A DNA stretch of 64,000 bases from Dyadobacter luticola (GTDB taxonomy: Bacteria > Bacteroidota > Bacteroidia > Cytophagales > Spirosomataceae), in the NCBI RefSeq assembly GCF_005860805.1, contig NZ_VCEJ01000008.1, forward strand, positions 496,001-560,000. The letters are read 5' to 3'. Both the position numbers and the translations under genes were made by a program. Every line of letters begins with the position of its first letter. The first letter of the stretch is position 1. Under the pieces are notes generated by a model, which worked only from the letters and a program-made list of their open reading frames with translations, made no database searches and was not told the origin of the DNA. Shown here piece by piece: positions 17,531 to 26,744 of the stretch.

Positions 17531-17899
17531 ATGAACCTGCTCGGTAACATTATCTGGCTCATTTTCGGTGGATTCGCCGTTTTTCTGGAATATATGATTG
17601 TCGGCTTCCTGCTGTGCCTGACCATTATCGGCATTCCTTTCGGGATGCAATGTTTCAAAATCGGCTTCCTGACGTTATCGCCTTTTGGAAGAAATGTGCG
17701 TGATGTTCCTGGAAACACCGGCTGTCTCTCAACCATTTTCAACATTATCTGGATTTTCGCCGGAGGCGTCTGGGTCGCGCTCACCCACCTGATTTTTGGA
17801 ATAATTCTTGCTATCACCATCATCGGGCTCCCTTTTGCAAAACAGCATTTCAAGCTGATGAGCCTGTCCTTCACGCCTTTCGGGAAGGAGATTTACTGA
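17531..17899 (+). CDS. YccF-domain inner-membrane protein
   Basis: 122 residues made of two copies of the YccF repeat: residues about 10-57 (IFGGFAV...LTIIGIPFG...SPFGRNV) and about 73-121 (FAGGVWV...ITIIGLPFA...TPFGKEI). Each copy has two hydrophobic segments, giving a small four-helix membrane protein. The function is not established for the family. It sits between the pseudouridine synthase and a quinone oxidoreductase on the same strand. Confidence 0.88.
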   Translation: MNLLGNIIWLIFGGFAVFLEYMIVGFLLCLTIIGIPFGMQCFKIGFLTLSPFGRNVRDVPGNTGCLSTIFNIIWIFAGGVWVALTHLIFGIILAITIIGLPFAKQHFKLMSLSFTPFGKEIY

Positions 17900-17915
17900 T
17901 TTTGACAATCCTGAT

Positions 17916-18890
17916 ATGATGAAAGCCGTCGTAATCACTGCGCCGGGAGAGCCTGGTGTTTTGCAAATTCAAAACCGTGAAATTCCGAAACCCGCACCGG
18001 ATGAAGTACTTATTAAGGTACAAGCCGCAGGAATAAATCGTCCCGATGTCTTGCAGCGGCAGGGAAAATACCCGCCGCCTCACGGTGCTTCTCCCGACAT
18101 TCCGGGTCTGGAAGTAGCAGGTATTGTAGAAGAAACTGGTGAGAATGTTACCGCCTGGAAGCCCGGCGACGAAGTTTGTGCGCTGCTGACCGGTGGCGGT
18201 TATGCCGAATATGCGATCGCGAAGGCGGGACATTGTCTTTCCATACCCCAAAATTTCACTTTCGCGGAAGCCGCTTCCCTGCCCGAAACGGTTTTTACCG
18301 TCTGGCACAATGTATTTCAAAAAGGTAACCTCCAATCCGGCGAACATTTTCTCGTCCACGGAGGCAGCAGCGGCATCGGGATCACGGCCATACAACTGGC
18401 AAAAGCATTCGGTGCAAAGGTTTTCACCACTGCCGGAAGCGAAGAAAAATGTGCTGCCTGCCAAAAGTTAGGCGCTGATCTGGCGATCAATTACCAAACC
18501 GATGATTTTGAGGAAATTCTTAAAAAAACTGGCATAGACGTGATCCTGGATATGATCGGTGGCGAATACATCCCCAAAAACCTCCGACTACTACGGAAAG
18601 ACGGCCGCCTGGTTTTCATCAACACCATGAAAGGCGCCAAAGCCGCCGACGCCGATTTCAGCCTGATCATGCGAAATCGGTTGACGATCACGGGGAGTAC
18701 ATTGAGGAACCGGGAAGTGGAATTCAAGTCGGCTTTGGCAGCTGAAATCCGCGAAAAAGTCTGGCCAGTAATTGAAAGCGGAAGTTTCAAACCGGTTATT
18801 TTCAAAACTTTTCCACTAGAAGAAGCGGCGCAGGCGCATGCATTGATGGAGAGCAGTGGGCATATTGGGAAGATTGTGCTGACTTGCTAG
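17916..18890 (+). CDS. Zinc-free NAD(P)H:quinone oxidoreductase (PIG3-like MDR)
   Basis: 324 residues of the medium-chain dehydrogenase/reductase family. The N-terminal GroES-like part contains AAGINRPDVLQRQGKYPPP, a signature of the PIG3/TP53I3 quinone oxidoreductases. The Rossmann part has HGGSSGIGITAIQLAKAFGAKVFTTAGS with the nucleotide-binding glycines. The catalytic zinc cysteines of alcohol dehydrogenases are absent. It probably reduces quinones with NADPH, but the physiological substrate is unknown. Two ATGs occur in tandem at 17916 and 17919. Confidence 0.9.
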   Translation: MMKAVVITAPGEPGVLQIQNREIPKPAPDEVLIKVQAAGINRPDVLQRQGKYPPPHGASPDIPGLEVAGIVEETGENVTAWKPGDEVCALLTGGGYAEYAIAKAGHCLSIPQNFTFAEAASLPETVFTVWHNVFQKGNLQSGEHFLVHGGSSGIGITAIQLAKAFGAKVFTTAGSEEKCAACQKLGADLAINYQTDDFEEILKKTGIDVILDMIGGEYIPKNLRLLRKDGRLVFINTMKGAKAADADFSLIMRNRLTITGSTLRNREVEFKSALAAEIREKVWPVIESGSFKPVIFKTFPLEEAAQAHALMESSGHIGKIVLTC

Positions 18891-18895
18891 CAGCA

Positions 18896-19645
18896 TTATC
18901 TCTTCAACTGCCGATTTAAAATCTCCGAAATCTGATCTGCCTGTGCATACACCATCAAATGCCCGGCACCTTCGATTTTTATATCGGGGTTGACGAGCTT
19001 GATCGGGATCAGCTGATCATTGGTACCGTGAATGTGGTAGATGTTTTCGGGTTTTGTTTTGCGGTCCCAGCTGCTCATTCTTTTTAATGCCCATTTCAAA
19101 AACTTGCTATCGGTATCGTGCAGAATGTCTTTTAGCAACGATTTGAGCTCTGGGGTATTTGCTCCGAAATATCGGTAAACAATTTTATTGGTGGATTTTA
19201 GAATCGGCGCTGCAAAAGGTGAGAGTAGCAAAAATTTGATCAACCCCTGATAACCTTTGGAAACCGGAATGCCGGTGGGCGTGCTGGAAATGAGGATAAT
19301 TTGCTCAGGATGAATAATATCTGACATTTCGGAAGCGACCACCCCGCCAAAGGATAAGCCGACGAGTTGAAACGGTTTCGTCGTATCCATTTGTGCGATC
19401 AGGCGGCCGGCGTAATGTTTGATTGTCTCTTTTTTCTCCGGTTTGATCCACTCGATGTGATGCACCGAAAAATGGTCGTCGAGTTTGAGCTTGGCAAAAA
19501 CACGCTTATCGGCGCCCAGGCCGCTGATAAAATAAACATTCATTTTCGAGGAATCTGACGATACATTTTGTGCAGTAGCCTGATTGCCAGGAAAGGTAAG
19601 GCCGATCAGCAATGCAAAAACGGAAGTCCGGAAATTTGAAAACAT
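18896..19645 (-). CDS. Exported alpha/beta hydrolase
   Basis: 249 residues with a signal peptide ending near ATAQN. Hydrolase features include the nucleophile elbow GLSFGG, IHGTNDQLIPI with the acid residue, and GAGHLMVYAQA with the catalytic His. The substrate is unknown. It converges with the quinone oxidoreductase gene, whose stop is 5 bases away. Confidence 0.8.
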   Translation of the reverse strand: MFSNFRTSVFALLIGLTFPGNQATAQNVSSDSSKMNVYFISGLGADKRVFAKLKLDDHFSVHHIEWIKPEKKETIKHYAGRLIAQMDTTKPFQLVGLSFGGVVASEMSDIIHPEQIILISSTPTGIPVSKGYQGLIKFLLLSPFAAPILKSTNKIVYRYFGANTPELKSLLKDILHDTDSKFLKWALKRMSSWDRKTKPENIYHIHGTNDQLIPIKLVNPDIKIEGAGHLMVYAQADQISEILNRQLKR

Positions 19646-19699
19646 ACTAAAAAAGGTCGCTTTCTGAATATACGGGTTCCTTCAAAATAAAGATGCCTG

Positions 19700-21646
19700 C
19701 TACCTCGTCAAATTAAACCTGATCCCGCCCAGAAGCCACCTTCCCGGCATTTTGGAGCCGAGCAAATCGCTGTAATTCGTGTCAAATGCATTGTCGGCCT
19801 GGACAAAAATGGCCAACGTGCGCGCCAGAAATGCATATTCCGCTTTGGCATTCAGCAGGAAATAATCTTTTGTAATGCTGGCTTCGATGGCCGTGGCTTC
19901 CCGGGCTGCGCGTTTTTTGTACAAACCATTCAGACTAAGTGAAAACCCGGAAACCTGGTATATCGCTGAGAAATTGCCCAGAAACTTGGCGTGCGAGGAA
20001 ATGTAGAATGAAGTAACCCCGCTATTATTCTTGCTATCGAGCCAGGTTAGGCCGGCGTTAAAAATGAGTTTTTGACTGGTCGAAATTGTGTTAACCGATT
20101 GAATGTCAAACTCAAAGCCCGTGGTATTTACTTCCGCAATGTTCAAAGCCAAGCCAAATGTGCCGGTCGGGGAGAGGTTGTCTTTTCGCGGCATTTGCGC
20201 GTATGGAGTGGTCACATAGTCGATCAGATCGTTTTGCAATCTTTGAAAGAAGGTACCTGAAAGTTTGAGCTGCGTCGTATTGTTTTGGGTTAAAAACCAA
20301 TCGGCGCCGGCTTCGTAGCTGAATGAGCGTTCCGCTTTTAAGTTGGGGTTACCCACGTTTCCACCGGTGACCAGTGCTTTTTGATAGTTGTTAAATCGCT
20401 CGGTGAAATCAGCATCGCGGATTGTTTTTCCTGCACTTCCCCGGATTTGCCACTGGTCTTTTTTATAGGATAAATTGATTTGCGGGACAAGTTCCGTGCC
20501 GATACTTTGCCGCCAATCCAATCTTACAGAAGGAGTTACCGTAAAATTTTCTTCAAAAACTTGAACCACCGAAACAAAAGGCGCGAGCTGACTGAGCGAA
20601 TGATCGCCACGATCATTGGAAGAAATGTTTCGGTTTTGAAAATTGATCCCGGCGATCAGGCTGGTTTTTTGAGTAAATGCCTGTTGCAGAACCGCCAGCC
20701 CCTGCCAGAGTCTGGATTTACTACTGTTGGCAATCGCGTGCGGATTAAATGCATAGCGGTCATCGGCAAACTTGTAGCCGCCGTCGAGCGAAAACGAGGT
20801 GTTATTCTTTTTATAACCAATCCTGAGCTGGTTCCAGGAAGTTTTGACCTTCTCGCTGGCGGTATCGGATTTCAAAACGGTATAAAAATTCTGCGCAGCA
20901 AAATCACGGTGATCGTAGGCGCTCCTTAATGCGATATTCCACGTCGGCGAAAGCTGGTAATTCAATGATAATGAGGCGGTATTGTTGTGAAAATAACCTT
21001 TGATACCGCGCTGCTGCACGCCGCTAGCATTGTTGGAAAGCACACCAGCCGAAACCGCCAGTTTATTTTTTTGGTAAAAACCCCCTGCATTGACATTCTT
21101 CAAACCATACGCACCAGCCGAAACCATCGCATTAATATTGGTCTTAGCCACATTATTTTCTTCATCCGAACCTGATAATTTGGTAGCAAATGTCTTGGAA
21201 ATAACATGAATAACACCGCCTACCGCATCCGAACCATATAATGCGGAAGAAGCTCCCTTCAAAACTTCAATGCGATCAATTTCAGAGGGCGCGATCGGGA
21301 TATAGCTGTTGAAATGCCCCGTATTTGGATCATTAAGCCGAATTCCATCCAAAATCACCAGAACCTGCTGGAAGGTACCGCCGCGCAACACAATGTCACT
21401 TTGTGAACCCATCGGGCCACGCGCCTGGATTTCCACGCCCGGAACATACCGCAAAAGATCGTCGATGCTGTGTACAGGCAGGTTTTGAAAATATTCTCCT
21501 TTAATGACAGCAATATTTCGTCCGGTTTGTGATGCCCTTTTTTCGACAATCGAAGAAGTTACAGTCACCGGGTCAAGCGAAACTTCCTGGGCGAGAGCGA
21601 AGGAGTAACAGGTAATTAAAAGAAGCGTTAGTAATGATTTTTTCAT
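19700..21646 (-). CDS. TonB-dependent outer-membrane receptor (BtuB-like)
   Basis: 648 residues with a signal peptide ending FALAQ. A TonB-box-like LDPVTVTSS is followed by a plug domain (LPVHSIDDLLRYVPGVEIQARG, QSDIVLRGGTFQQVLVILDGIRLNDPNTGH, IDRIEVLKGASSALYGSDAVGGVI) and a beta-barrel ending with an aromatic-rich final strand, GIRFNLTR. It lacks the N-terminal carboxypeptidase-like domain of SusC proteins and has the length of BtuB-type receptors, so the ligand may be cobalamin or another small compound. It is transcribed divergently from a MocR-type regulator, with a dyad in the 52-base gap. I see no cobalamin riboswitch, and the short gap leaves no room for one. Confidence 0.9.
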   Translation of the reverse strand: MKKSLLTLLLITCYSFALAQEVSLDPVTVTSSIVEKRASQTGRNIAVIKGEYFQNLPVHSIDDLLRYVPGVEIQARGPMGSQSDIVLRGGTFQQVLVILDGIRLNDPNTGHFNSYIPIAPSEIDRIEVLKGASSALYGSDAVGGVIHVISKTFATKLSGSDEENNVAKTNINAMVSAGAYGLKNVNAGGFYQKNKLAVSAGVLSNNASGVQQRGIKGYFHNNTASLSLNYQLSPTWNIALRSAYDHRDFAAQNFYTVLKSDTASEKVKTSWNQLRIGYKKNNTSFSLDGGYKFADDRYAFNPHAIANSSKSRLWQGLAVLQQAFTQKTSLIAGINFQNRNISSNDRGDHSLSQLAPFVSVVQVFEENFTVTPSVRLDWRQSIGTELVPQINLSYKKDQWQIRGSAGKTIRDADFTERFNNYQKALVTGGNVGNPNLKAERSFSYEAGADWFLTQNNTTQLKLSGTFFQRLQNDLIDYVTTPYAQMPRKDNLSPTGTFGLALNIAEVNTTGFEFDIQSVNTISTSQKLIFNAGLTWLDSKNNSGVTSFYISSHAKFLGNFSAIYQVSGFSLSLNGLYKKRAAREATAIEASITKDYFLLNAKAEYAFLARTLAIFVQADNAFDTNYSDLLGSKMPGRWLLGGIRFNLTR

Positions 21647-21650
21647 TTTG

Positions 21651-21683
21651 CAAACTTAGTATCTTGCCGGACTGTCCAGATAC
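21651..21683. promoter_or_regulatory. Divergent control region of TonB receptor and MocR regulator
   Basis: On the minus strand TAAGTTTG (21651-21658) is a TAnnTTTG -7 element ending four bases from the receptor ATG. Directly upstream lies an imperfect 25-bp dyad (21659-21683) with perfect outer arms GTATCT and AGATAC. A regulator bound there would cover the spacer of the receptor promoter and the leader of the divergent regulator gene. Confidence 0.45.
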
Positions 21684-21698
21684 CCCGGTTTTAAGATA

Positions 21699-23186
21699 AT
21701 GAGTAGTCCGGTTGAAATTCCTTTTAAAAGTGTAGTCCTGCTCGACCGGATTTCCGGTACGCCGGTTTACTTACAAATCGCGCGACAAATGATCAATGCG
21801 ATCCAACGTGGCGTGCTTGTAACCGGCGCTAAACTGCCTGGAACGCGCACATTGGCCGAAATGCTGTATGTACACCGCAAAACGGTGGTGGCGGCTTACA
21901 ATGAACTCGATGCCCAGGGATGGATAGAAATGCTGCCCAACAAAGGGACATTTGTAACTAAGAAATCGCCGGTTGATGAATCCAAGCGACTGTCTTTCAA
22001 TGCGAATGATTTGGTAAGTTATCCCAAGCAAGCCGGTTTTTCCTTCGATCAAAGTATGCTGCTGGATAAGCCGGTTTCGGTTTCCAATGTGGAGCTGGAA
22101 TTTACTGACGGCCTGCCCGACGTCCGTCTTGCGCCGATGGATAAATTGGCAAAAGCCTATTCAAGCGTGCTAAGGCGGAAAAACAACCGGAAATATCTCA
22201 ATTATTCACACGTAGAGGGCAATGCCTTTTTTCGCGAAAAACTGGCGGACTACCTGAATAATACGCGTGGCTTGCACATTAACTCAACAAACGTGATCAC
22301 GACGCGAGGCATTCAAATGGGCATTTACCTGGCTTCGACGCTGCTGATCCGGAAGGGTGATAATGTGGTGGTCGGTAATCTGAGCTATTATGTGGCGAAC
22401 ATGATTTTTCAGCAGGCAGGTGCGAAGATTATTTCGTTACCGGTTGACGATCAGGGGATTTCGGTGGACGCAGTGCGTAAATTGTGCGCGACGACCAGGA
22501 TCCGGATGCTGTACATTACCCCGCACCATCATTATCCTACAACCGTAACGCTCAGTCCGGAACGCCGCATGGAGCTGCTGAATTTGTCGGTGCAATACGG
22601 GTTTATTATTCTGGAAGACGACCATGATTACGATTTTCACTACAACAGTAGTCCGGTTTTGCCGCTCGCGAGTGCCGATAGTGCCGGGATGGTGGTTTAC
22701 GTCGGGTCATTTTGCAAAGCGATGGCGCCGGGGCTGCGGTCGGGGTACATGGTCGGGCCGGAAAATCTAATTCCGGAGTTGGGAAAAATCCGGCGCATTA
22801 TTGACCGGCAGGGTGACTTAATGATGGAGCAGGCGCTGGGGGAGCTGCTTGACGAAGGCGAAATTCAGCGGCACATTAAAAAAGCACAGAAGGTTTACCA
22901 CCAGCGAAGAGATCTGATGACGGATATCTTGCAAACACATTTTGCTGATTATCTGACATTTAAAGCGCCACCCGGCGGACTTGCAATCTGGACCGAGTGG
23001 CGGAAGGACATTAACCTGATGCGCGTCAGCAAAGCTTGTCTGAAACAGGGGCTACATTTGCCGCAGACGCTTTTATTCCAGACCGGTCAGCTGAGCGCGA
23101 TGCGGCTGGGTTTTGGAAATATGGACGAAAGCGAGTTGCAGGAGTCGATGCTGATACTCAAAAATGTGCTGGAAAAGATTGTCTGA
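21699..23186 (+). CDS. MocR/PdxR-type GntR regulator with aminotransferase domain
   Basis: 495 residues. The N-terminal winged helix (about 15-88, with YLQIARQMINAIQRGVL, LPGTRTLAEMLYVHRKTVVAAYNEL and GTFVT) is GntR-like. The rest is a fold-type I aminotransferase-like domain with the PLP lysine at about 340 in YVGSFCKAMAPGLRSGYM. MocR proteins bind PLP or an amine and usually control a neighbouring gene. The divergent neighbour is a TonB receptor rather than PLP biosynthesis genes, so the effector cannot be assumed to be vitamin B6. Confidence 0.92.
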   Translation: MSSPVEIPFKSVVLLDRISGTPVYLQIARQMINAIQRGVLVTGAKLPGTRTLAEMLYVHRKTVVAAYNELDAQGWIEMLPNKGTFVTKKSPVDESKRLSFNANDLVSYPKQAGFSFDQSMLLDKPVSVSNVELEFTDGLPDVRLAPMDKLAKAYSSVLRRKNNRKYLNYSHVEGNAFFREKLADYLNNTRGLHINSTNVITTRGIQMGIYLASTLLIRKGDNVVVGNLSYYVANMIFQQAGAKIISLPVDDQGISVDAVRKLCATTRIRMLYITPHHHYPTTVTLSPERRMELLNLSVQYGFIILEDDHDYDFHYNSSPVLPLASADSAGMVVYVGSFCKAMAPGLRSGYMVGPENLIPELGKIRRIIDRQGDLMMEQALGELLDEGEIQRHIKKAQKVYHQRRDLMTDILQTHFADYLTFKAPPGGLAIWTEWRKDINLMRVSKACLKQGLHLPQTLLFQTGQLSAMRLGFGNMDESELQESMLILKNVLEKIV

Positions 23187-23253
23187 CGGCAATGTCTCCG
23201 GCGCGTTGTGATCCTGAATTATTCAATTAATTTGTGGCAAAATCATATCGAAA

Positions 23254-24639
23254 ATGAAAAAGCGCACCTTTATCAAACTTTCATCGGCTTTAATGACAGC
23301 TCCTTTATTTTCACCTTTAACCGGCTGGGCAGCGGACGGCTCAGTCACGGGAAATTCCGCGGTCGACAAGCTCAAAAACTGGGCGGGTAACCTGGAATAC
23401 AGTACCCAAAAACTCGACGCGGCAAAAACGCTGGCCGAAGTTCAGCAGATCGTCAAAAAATATCCTAAGCTGAAAGTGCTGGGTACCAAGCATTGCTTCA
23501 ACAACATTGCGGATTCCAAAGATCAATTTATCTCGCTGGTCTCCGCCGAGGAATCGATTGTTTTAGACGAAAAAAATAAAACGGTGACGGTTAACTCCGG
23601 GTTAAAATATGGTCAGCTAAGTCCCTATCTGCATAAAAAAGGTTTCGCGCTGCATAATTTGGCTTCGCTGCCGCACATTTCCGTGGCTGGCGCTTGTGCT
23701 ACTGCTACGCATGGCTCAGGGGAAAAAAACGGGAATCTGGCGACTGCGGTTGCGGCGTTTGAGCTGGTGACTGCGAAGGGTGAAGTTTTGAAATTTGATA
23801 AAAAGAAAGACGGAGAAAAATTCAATGCGGCGGTGGTGCATCTCGGTGCATTGGGTGTGGTGACGAAGGTGACTTTGAATGTGGAGCCAACTTTTATGAT
23901 GGGGCAATATGTATATGAAAACCTGCCGCTAAATGAGTTAAAAGATAATTTTGATAAAATTGAAGCCAGTGGATATAGTGTGAGTTTATTTACAAACTGG
24001 TCAACTAATGACATTACGGAAGTATGGTTGAAATTTAAGACAAACAGTGAAAAGCCTTTGAAAAGATTGCCTGATAACGAATTTTTCGGTGCAAGGCTGG
24101 CAAACAAGAACCTGCATCCGATCCCTGAACTTTCTGCTGAAAACTGTACCCCTCAGATGGGTGTACCCGGTCCGTGGTATGAGCGTATGCCGCATTTCAA
24201 AATGGGTTTCACGCCGAGCAGCGGGAAAGAACTGCAAACTGAATATTTTGTTCCGCGCACCAACGCGGTAGATGCGATCCTGGCGGTTTCCAAACTCGGC
24301 AGCCAGATTACCCCACATTTGTTAACTTCCGAAATCCGGACGATTGCCGCCGATAATTTCTGGCTAAGTCCTTGCTACAAACAGGATTCTGTGGCGATAC
24401 ATTTTACCTGGAAACAGGATTGGGCGGCGGTGAGCAAACTTCTGCCGATTATCGAGAAAGAACTTTCCGCCTTCAACGCCAGGCCGCACTGGGGCAAGCT
24501 GTTCAAAGTTTCTCCGGCAATTCTGGAAAAACGTTACGCCAAATTGCCTGAATTCCGCAGCCTGGCCAAAGAACTTGATCCGACAGGGAAATTCAGGAAT
24601 GACTTTCTGAACCTGAACATTTTTCCGGCGAAAGGGTAG
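23254..24639 (+). CDS. Exported FAD-linked alditol/aldonolactone oxidase
   Basis: 461 residues with a signal-like N-terminus (MKKRTFIKL...GWAADG; a Tat-like KRTFIK rather than true RR). The FAD-binding PCMH domain has GTKHCFNNIADS, where His80 aligns with the histidine that carries covalent FAD in alditol oxidase, and SVAGACATATHGSG. The C-terminus has the ALO-type substrate domain (FRSLAKELDPTGKFRNDFL). It resembles xylitol/alditol oxidases, which oxidise sugar alcohols and make H2O2; the sugar is not predictable. It lies between the MocR regulator and the TetR gene on the same strand, with its own 67-base upstream gap. Confidence 0.87.
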   Translation: MKKRTFIKLSSALMTAPLFSPLTGWAADGSVTGNSAVDKLKNWAGNLEYSTQKLDAAKTLAEVQQIVKKYPKLKVLGTKHCFNNIADSKDQFISLVSAEESIVLDEKNKTVTVNSGLKYGQLSPYLHKKGFALHNLASLPHISVAGACATATHGSGEKNGNLATAVAAFELVTAKGEVLKFDKKKDGEKFNAAVVHLGALGVVTKVTLNVEPTFMMGQYVYENLPLNELKDNFDKIEASGYSVSLFTNWSTNDITEVWLKFKTNSEKPLKRLPDNEFFGARLANKNLHPIPELSAENCTPQMGVPGPWYERMPHFKMGFTPSSGKELQTEYFVPRTNAVDAILAVSKLGSQITPHLLTSEIRTIAADNFWLSPCYKQDSVAIHFTWKQDWAAVSKLLPIIEKELSAFNARPHWGKLFKVSPAILEKRYAKLPEFRSLAKELDPTGKFRNDFLNLNIFPAKG

Positions 24640-24704
24640 CCTCGCAGGCACCATTCACACCTCAGAATCGTTCTCAAACAGTACACTTCCAACTAGTCAT
24701 CATT

Positions 24705-25379
24705 ATGGCAACAAAATTGAGAGAGCTTCCGGCGGGGGCGCAGGAACTTACGAGTGACAAAATCACTGAACTGTTCATGCATTACTGTCTGGAGAATAAC
24801 AAAAAGCCGGAATCGGTTTATTTATTCTGTAAGGTAAATGGCATCGCGGAGAAGGATTTTTACAAGCATTTTTCTTCTATTGATGCAATTGAAAAAACTG
24901 TTTTTGTATCCTTTCACAAGCTGGCCGTCAATCTCATCGACCAAAGCGCGGACGTCAGTGCACTGGGCTTTCGAGACAAGCTGCTGACTTACTACTATAC
25001 TTATTTTGAGATACTTACAGCGAACAGAAGCTATGTTGTTTTTGCATTGAAAGAAAGTAAAAATAGATTGAATGGTCTGCTGAAATTGAAAGAATTCCGG
25101 ACACATTTCAAGAACTTTATTGGGGAGATCAGCGATGGTTATCTCAAAGTAAAAAGCGAAAGGATCCGCAAGGCGCAGCAGGATGCATTGGAAGAAGGCG
25201 CGTGGATCCAGTTTATGGTCACGTTGAAATTCTGGCTGGACGACGAGTCGATCGGCTTTGAAAAAACGGATTTGTTTATCGAAAAATCGATCCGCGCTAC
25301 ATTTGATCTGATCGATACGACGCCGCTTGAAAGCGTGATCGATTTTGGAAAATTTCTCATTAAAGAAAAGTTGAGGTAA
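24705..25379 (+). CDS. TetR-family transcriptional regulator
   Basis: 224 residues. Residues about 15-60 form a TetR-like helix-turn-helix (SDKITELFMHYC...FCKVNGIAEKDFYKHFSSIDAIEKTVF), where the usual GVS is replaced by NGIAEKDFYKHF, an F-Y-x-H/Y-F ending typical of TetR. The rest is helical and presumably binds ligand. It ends 3 bases before an ABC1-kinase gene, so the two are almost certainly co-transcribed and functionally linked. Confidence 0.8.
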   Translation: MATKLRELPAGAQELTSDKITELFMHYCLENNKKPESVYLFCKVNGIAEKDFYKHFSSIDAIEKTVFVSFHKLAVNLIDQSADVSALGFRDKLLTYYYTYFEILTANRSYVVFALKESKNRLNGLLKLKEFRTHFKNFIGEISDGYLKVKSERIRKAQQDALEEGAWIQFMVTLKFWLDDESIGFEKTDLFIEKSIRATFDLIDTTPLESVIDFGKFLIKEKLR

Positions 25380-25382
25380 GGC

Positions 25383-26684
25383 ATGGAGACAATTGACAGC
25401 ATACCTACTTCAAAAATTCAGCGTGCGACGAAGTTGATTTCGACTGGGGTGAAGATTGGGGGGAATTACCTGAAATATTACGGTGAGAAAATCACCAACC
25501 CGGAGTCGGCCCGCGACAATTTGAATACCAACAATGCGGAGGACATTTACGACGGGCTTAAAAACCTGAAAGGCAGCGCGTTGAAACTGGCGCAAATGCT
25601 GAGTATGGAGAAAAATTTCCTGCCGCAGCAGTACGTGGAGAAGTTTTCGCTTTCGCAATTTTCAGTACCGCCACTTTCGGCGCCGCTGGTAGTGAAGACT
25701 TTCAGGAAATATTTTGGTAAATCGCCGCTTGACCTTTTCGATACATTCGACGCGAATGCGATCAATGCGGCGAGCATTGGTCAGGTGCATAAAGCGACGA
25801 TCGACGGCAAAGAATTGGCGGTGAAAATCCAGTATCCTGGCGTGGCGGAAAGCATTTCGTCGGACCTTGCGCTGGTGAAGCCGATTGCGATGAAAATGTT
25901 TAACATTCAGGCAAAGGATTCGGATAAATATTTCAAGGAAGTTGAAACGAAGCTGACCGAGGAGACGAATTATAACCTTGAAATCGCCCAAAGCAGCGAG
26001 ATTGCTGACGCTTGCGCGCACATTCCGAATTTGCGTTTTCCGAAATATTATCCGGAATATTCCAGCGAGCGGGTGATTACGATGGACTGGATGACGGGCA
26101 AACATTTGTCTGAATTCTGCAAATCCAACCCCGATCAGCACACTGCGAACAAAATCGGGCAGGCGCTTTGGGATTTTTATATGTTCCAGGTGCACCAGCT
26201 GCGTAAAGTCCACGCCGATCCGCATCCCGGTAATTTTCTGGTTGATGAACAGGATAACCTGATCGCGATTGATTTTGGGTGTATCAAAGAAATTCCAGAA
26301 GCGTTTTATAATCCTTATTTTGAGCTTGCTGAGCCAGAGAATCTGAATAACCCGGCCGTTTTCCATGACAAATTATTTGAGCTGGAAATTTTAACGGAGA
26401 AGGATACGAAGGCTGAAACGATTTTCTTTTCTAATCTTTTTAAAGAGATCCTTTCGCTTTTGACCCAGCCTTTCCAGTCTGAAACTTTTGATTTTTCAGA
26501 CGAACGGTTTTTTGGAAAACTAGCAGCTTTGGGCGAAAAATACGCGAATGATAAGGAGCTGAGGAAAATGAATGTAAACCGCGGTTCGAAGCATTTTATT
26601 TATATCAACCGGACATTTTTCGGATTGTTCAGCCTGCTGCACGATCTTAAAGCGACGATTGATACGAAGCAATTTGTGGTTTAA
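25383..26684 (+). CDS. ABC1/AarF/UbiB-family atypical kinase
   Basis: 433 residues. Family landmarks: LKGSALKLAQMLSMEKNFLPQQY (the KxGQ-like region, here KxAQ), ASIGQVHKATIDGKELAVKIQYPGV (A-rich loop and ATP-binding Lys), a catalytic segment HADPHPGNFLV and the metal-binding DFG in AIDFGCIKE. Known members support isoprenoid-quinone or lipid metabolism through ATPase activity. The protein is soluble apart from possible membrane association. Pairing with a TetR regulator suggests regulated expression. Confidence 0.9.
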   Translation: METIDSIPTSKIQRATKLISTGVKIGGNYLKYYGEKITNPESARDNLNTNNAEDIYDGLKNLKGSALKLAQMLSMEKNFLPQQYVEKFSLSQFSVPPLSAPLVVKTFRKYFGKSPLDLFDTFDANAINAASIGQVHKATIDGKELAVKIQYPGVAESISSDLALVKPIAMKMFNIQAKDSDKYFKEVETKLTEETNYNLEIAQSSEIADACAHIPNLRFPKYYPEYSSERVITMDWMTGKHLSEFCKSNPDQHTANKIGQALWDFYMFQVHQLRKVHADPHPGNFLVDEQDNLIAIDFGCIKEIPEAFYNPYFELAEPENLNNPAVFHDKLFELEILTEKDTKAETIFFSNLFKEILSLLTQPFQSETFDFSDERFFGKLAALGEKYANDKELRKMNVNRGSKHFIYINRTFFGLFSLLHDLKATIDTKQFVV

Positions 26685-26700
26685 AGATCAAGCTGATAAC

Positions 26701-26744
26701 ATGACAAAGCCGCTGTCGGGAATCTCCGGCAGCGGCTTTGTCAT
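26701..26744. terminator. Strong bidirectional terminator
   Basis: ATGACAAAGCCGCTG (26701-26715) is the exact reverse complement of CAGCGGCTTTGTCAT (26730-26744), and the inner bases extend the stem with a G-U pair. It separates the convergent ABC1-kinase and AI-2E transporter genes and overlaps the stop codon of the latter. Confidence 0.75.

Noticed and set aside
19700-21698. Cobalamin riboswitch upstream of the BtuB-like receptor
   Set aside because: Only 52 bases separate the divergent genes and the promoter abuts the start codon, leaving no room for a riboswitch.
25662-26366. A 234-residue open frame opposite the ABC1 kinase gene
   Set aside because: The kinase motifs on the other strand are complete; the antisense protein is rich in Arg/Ile with no domain pattern.
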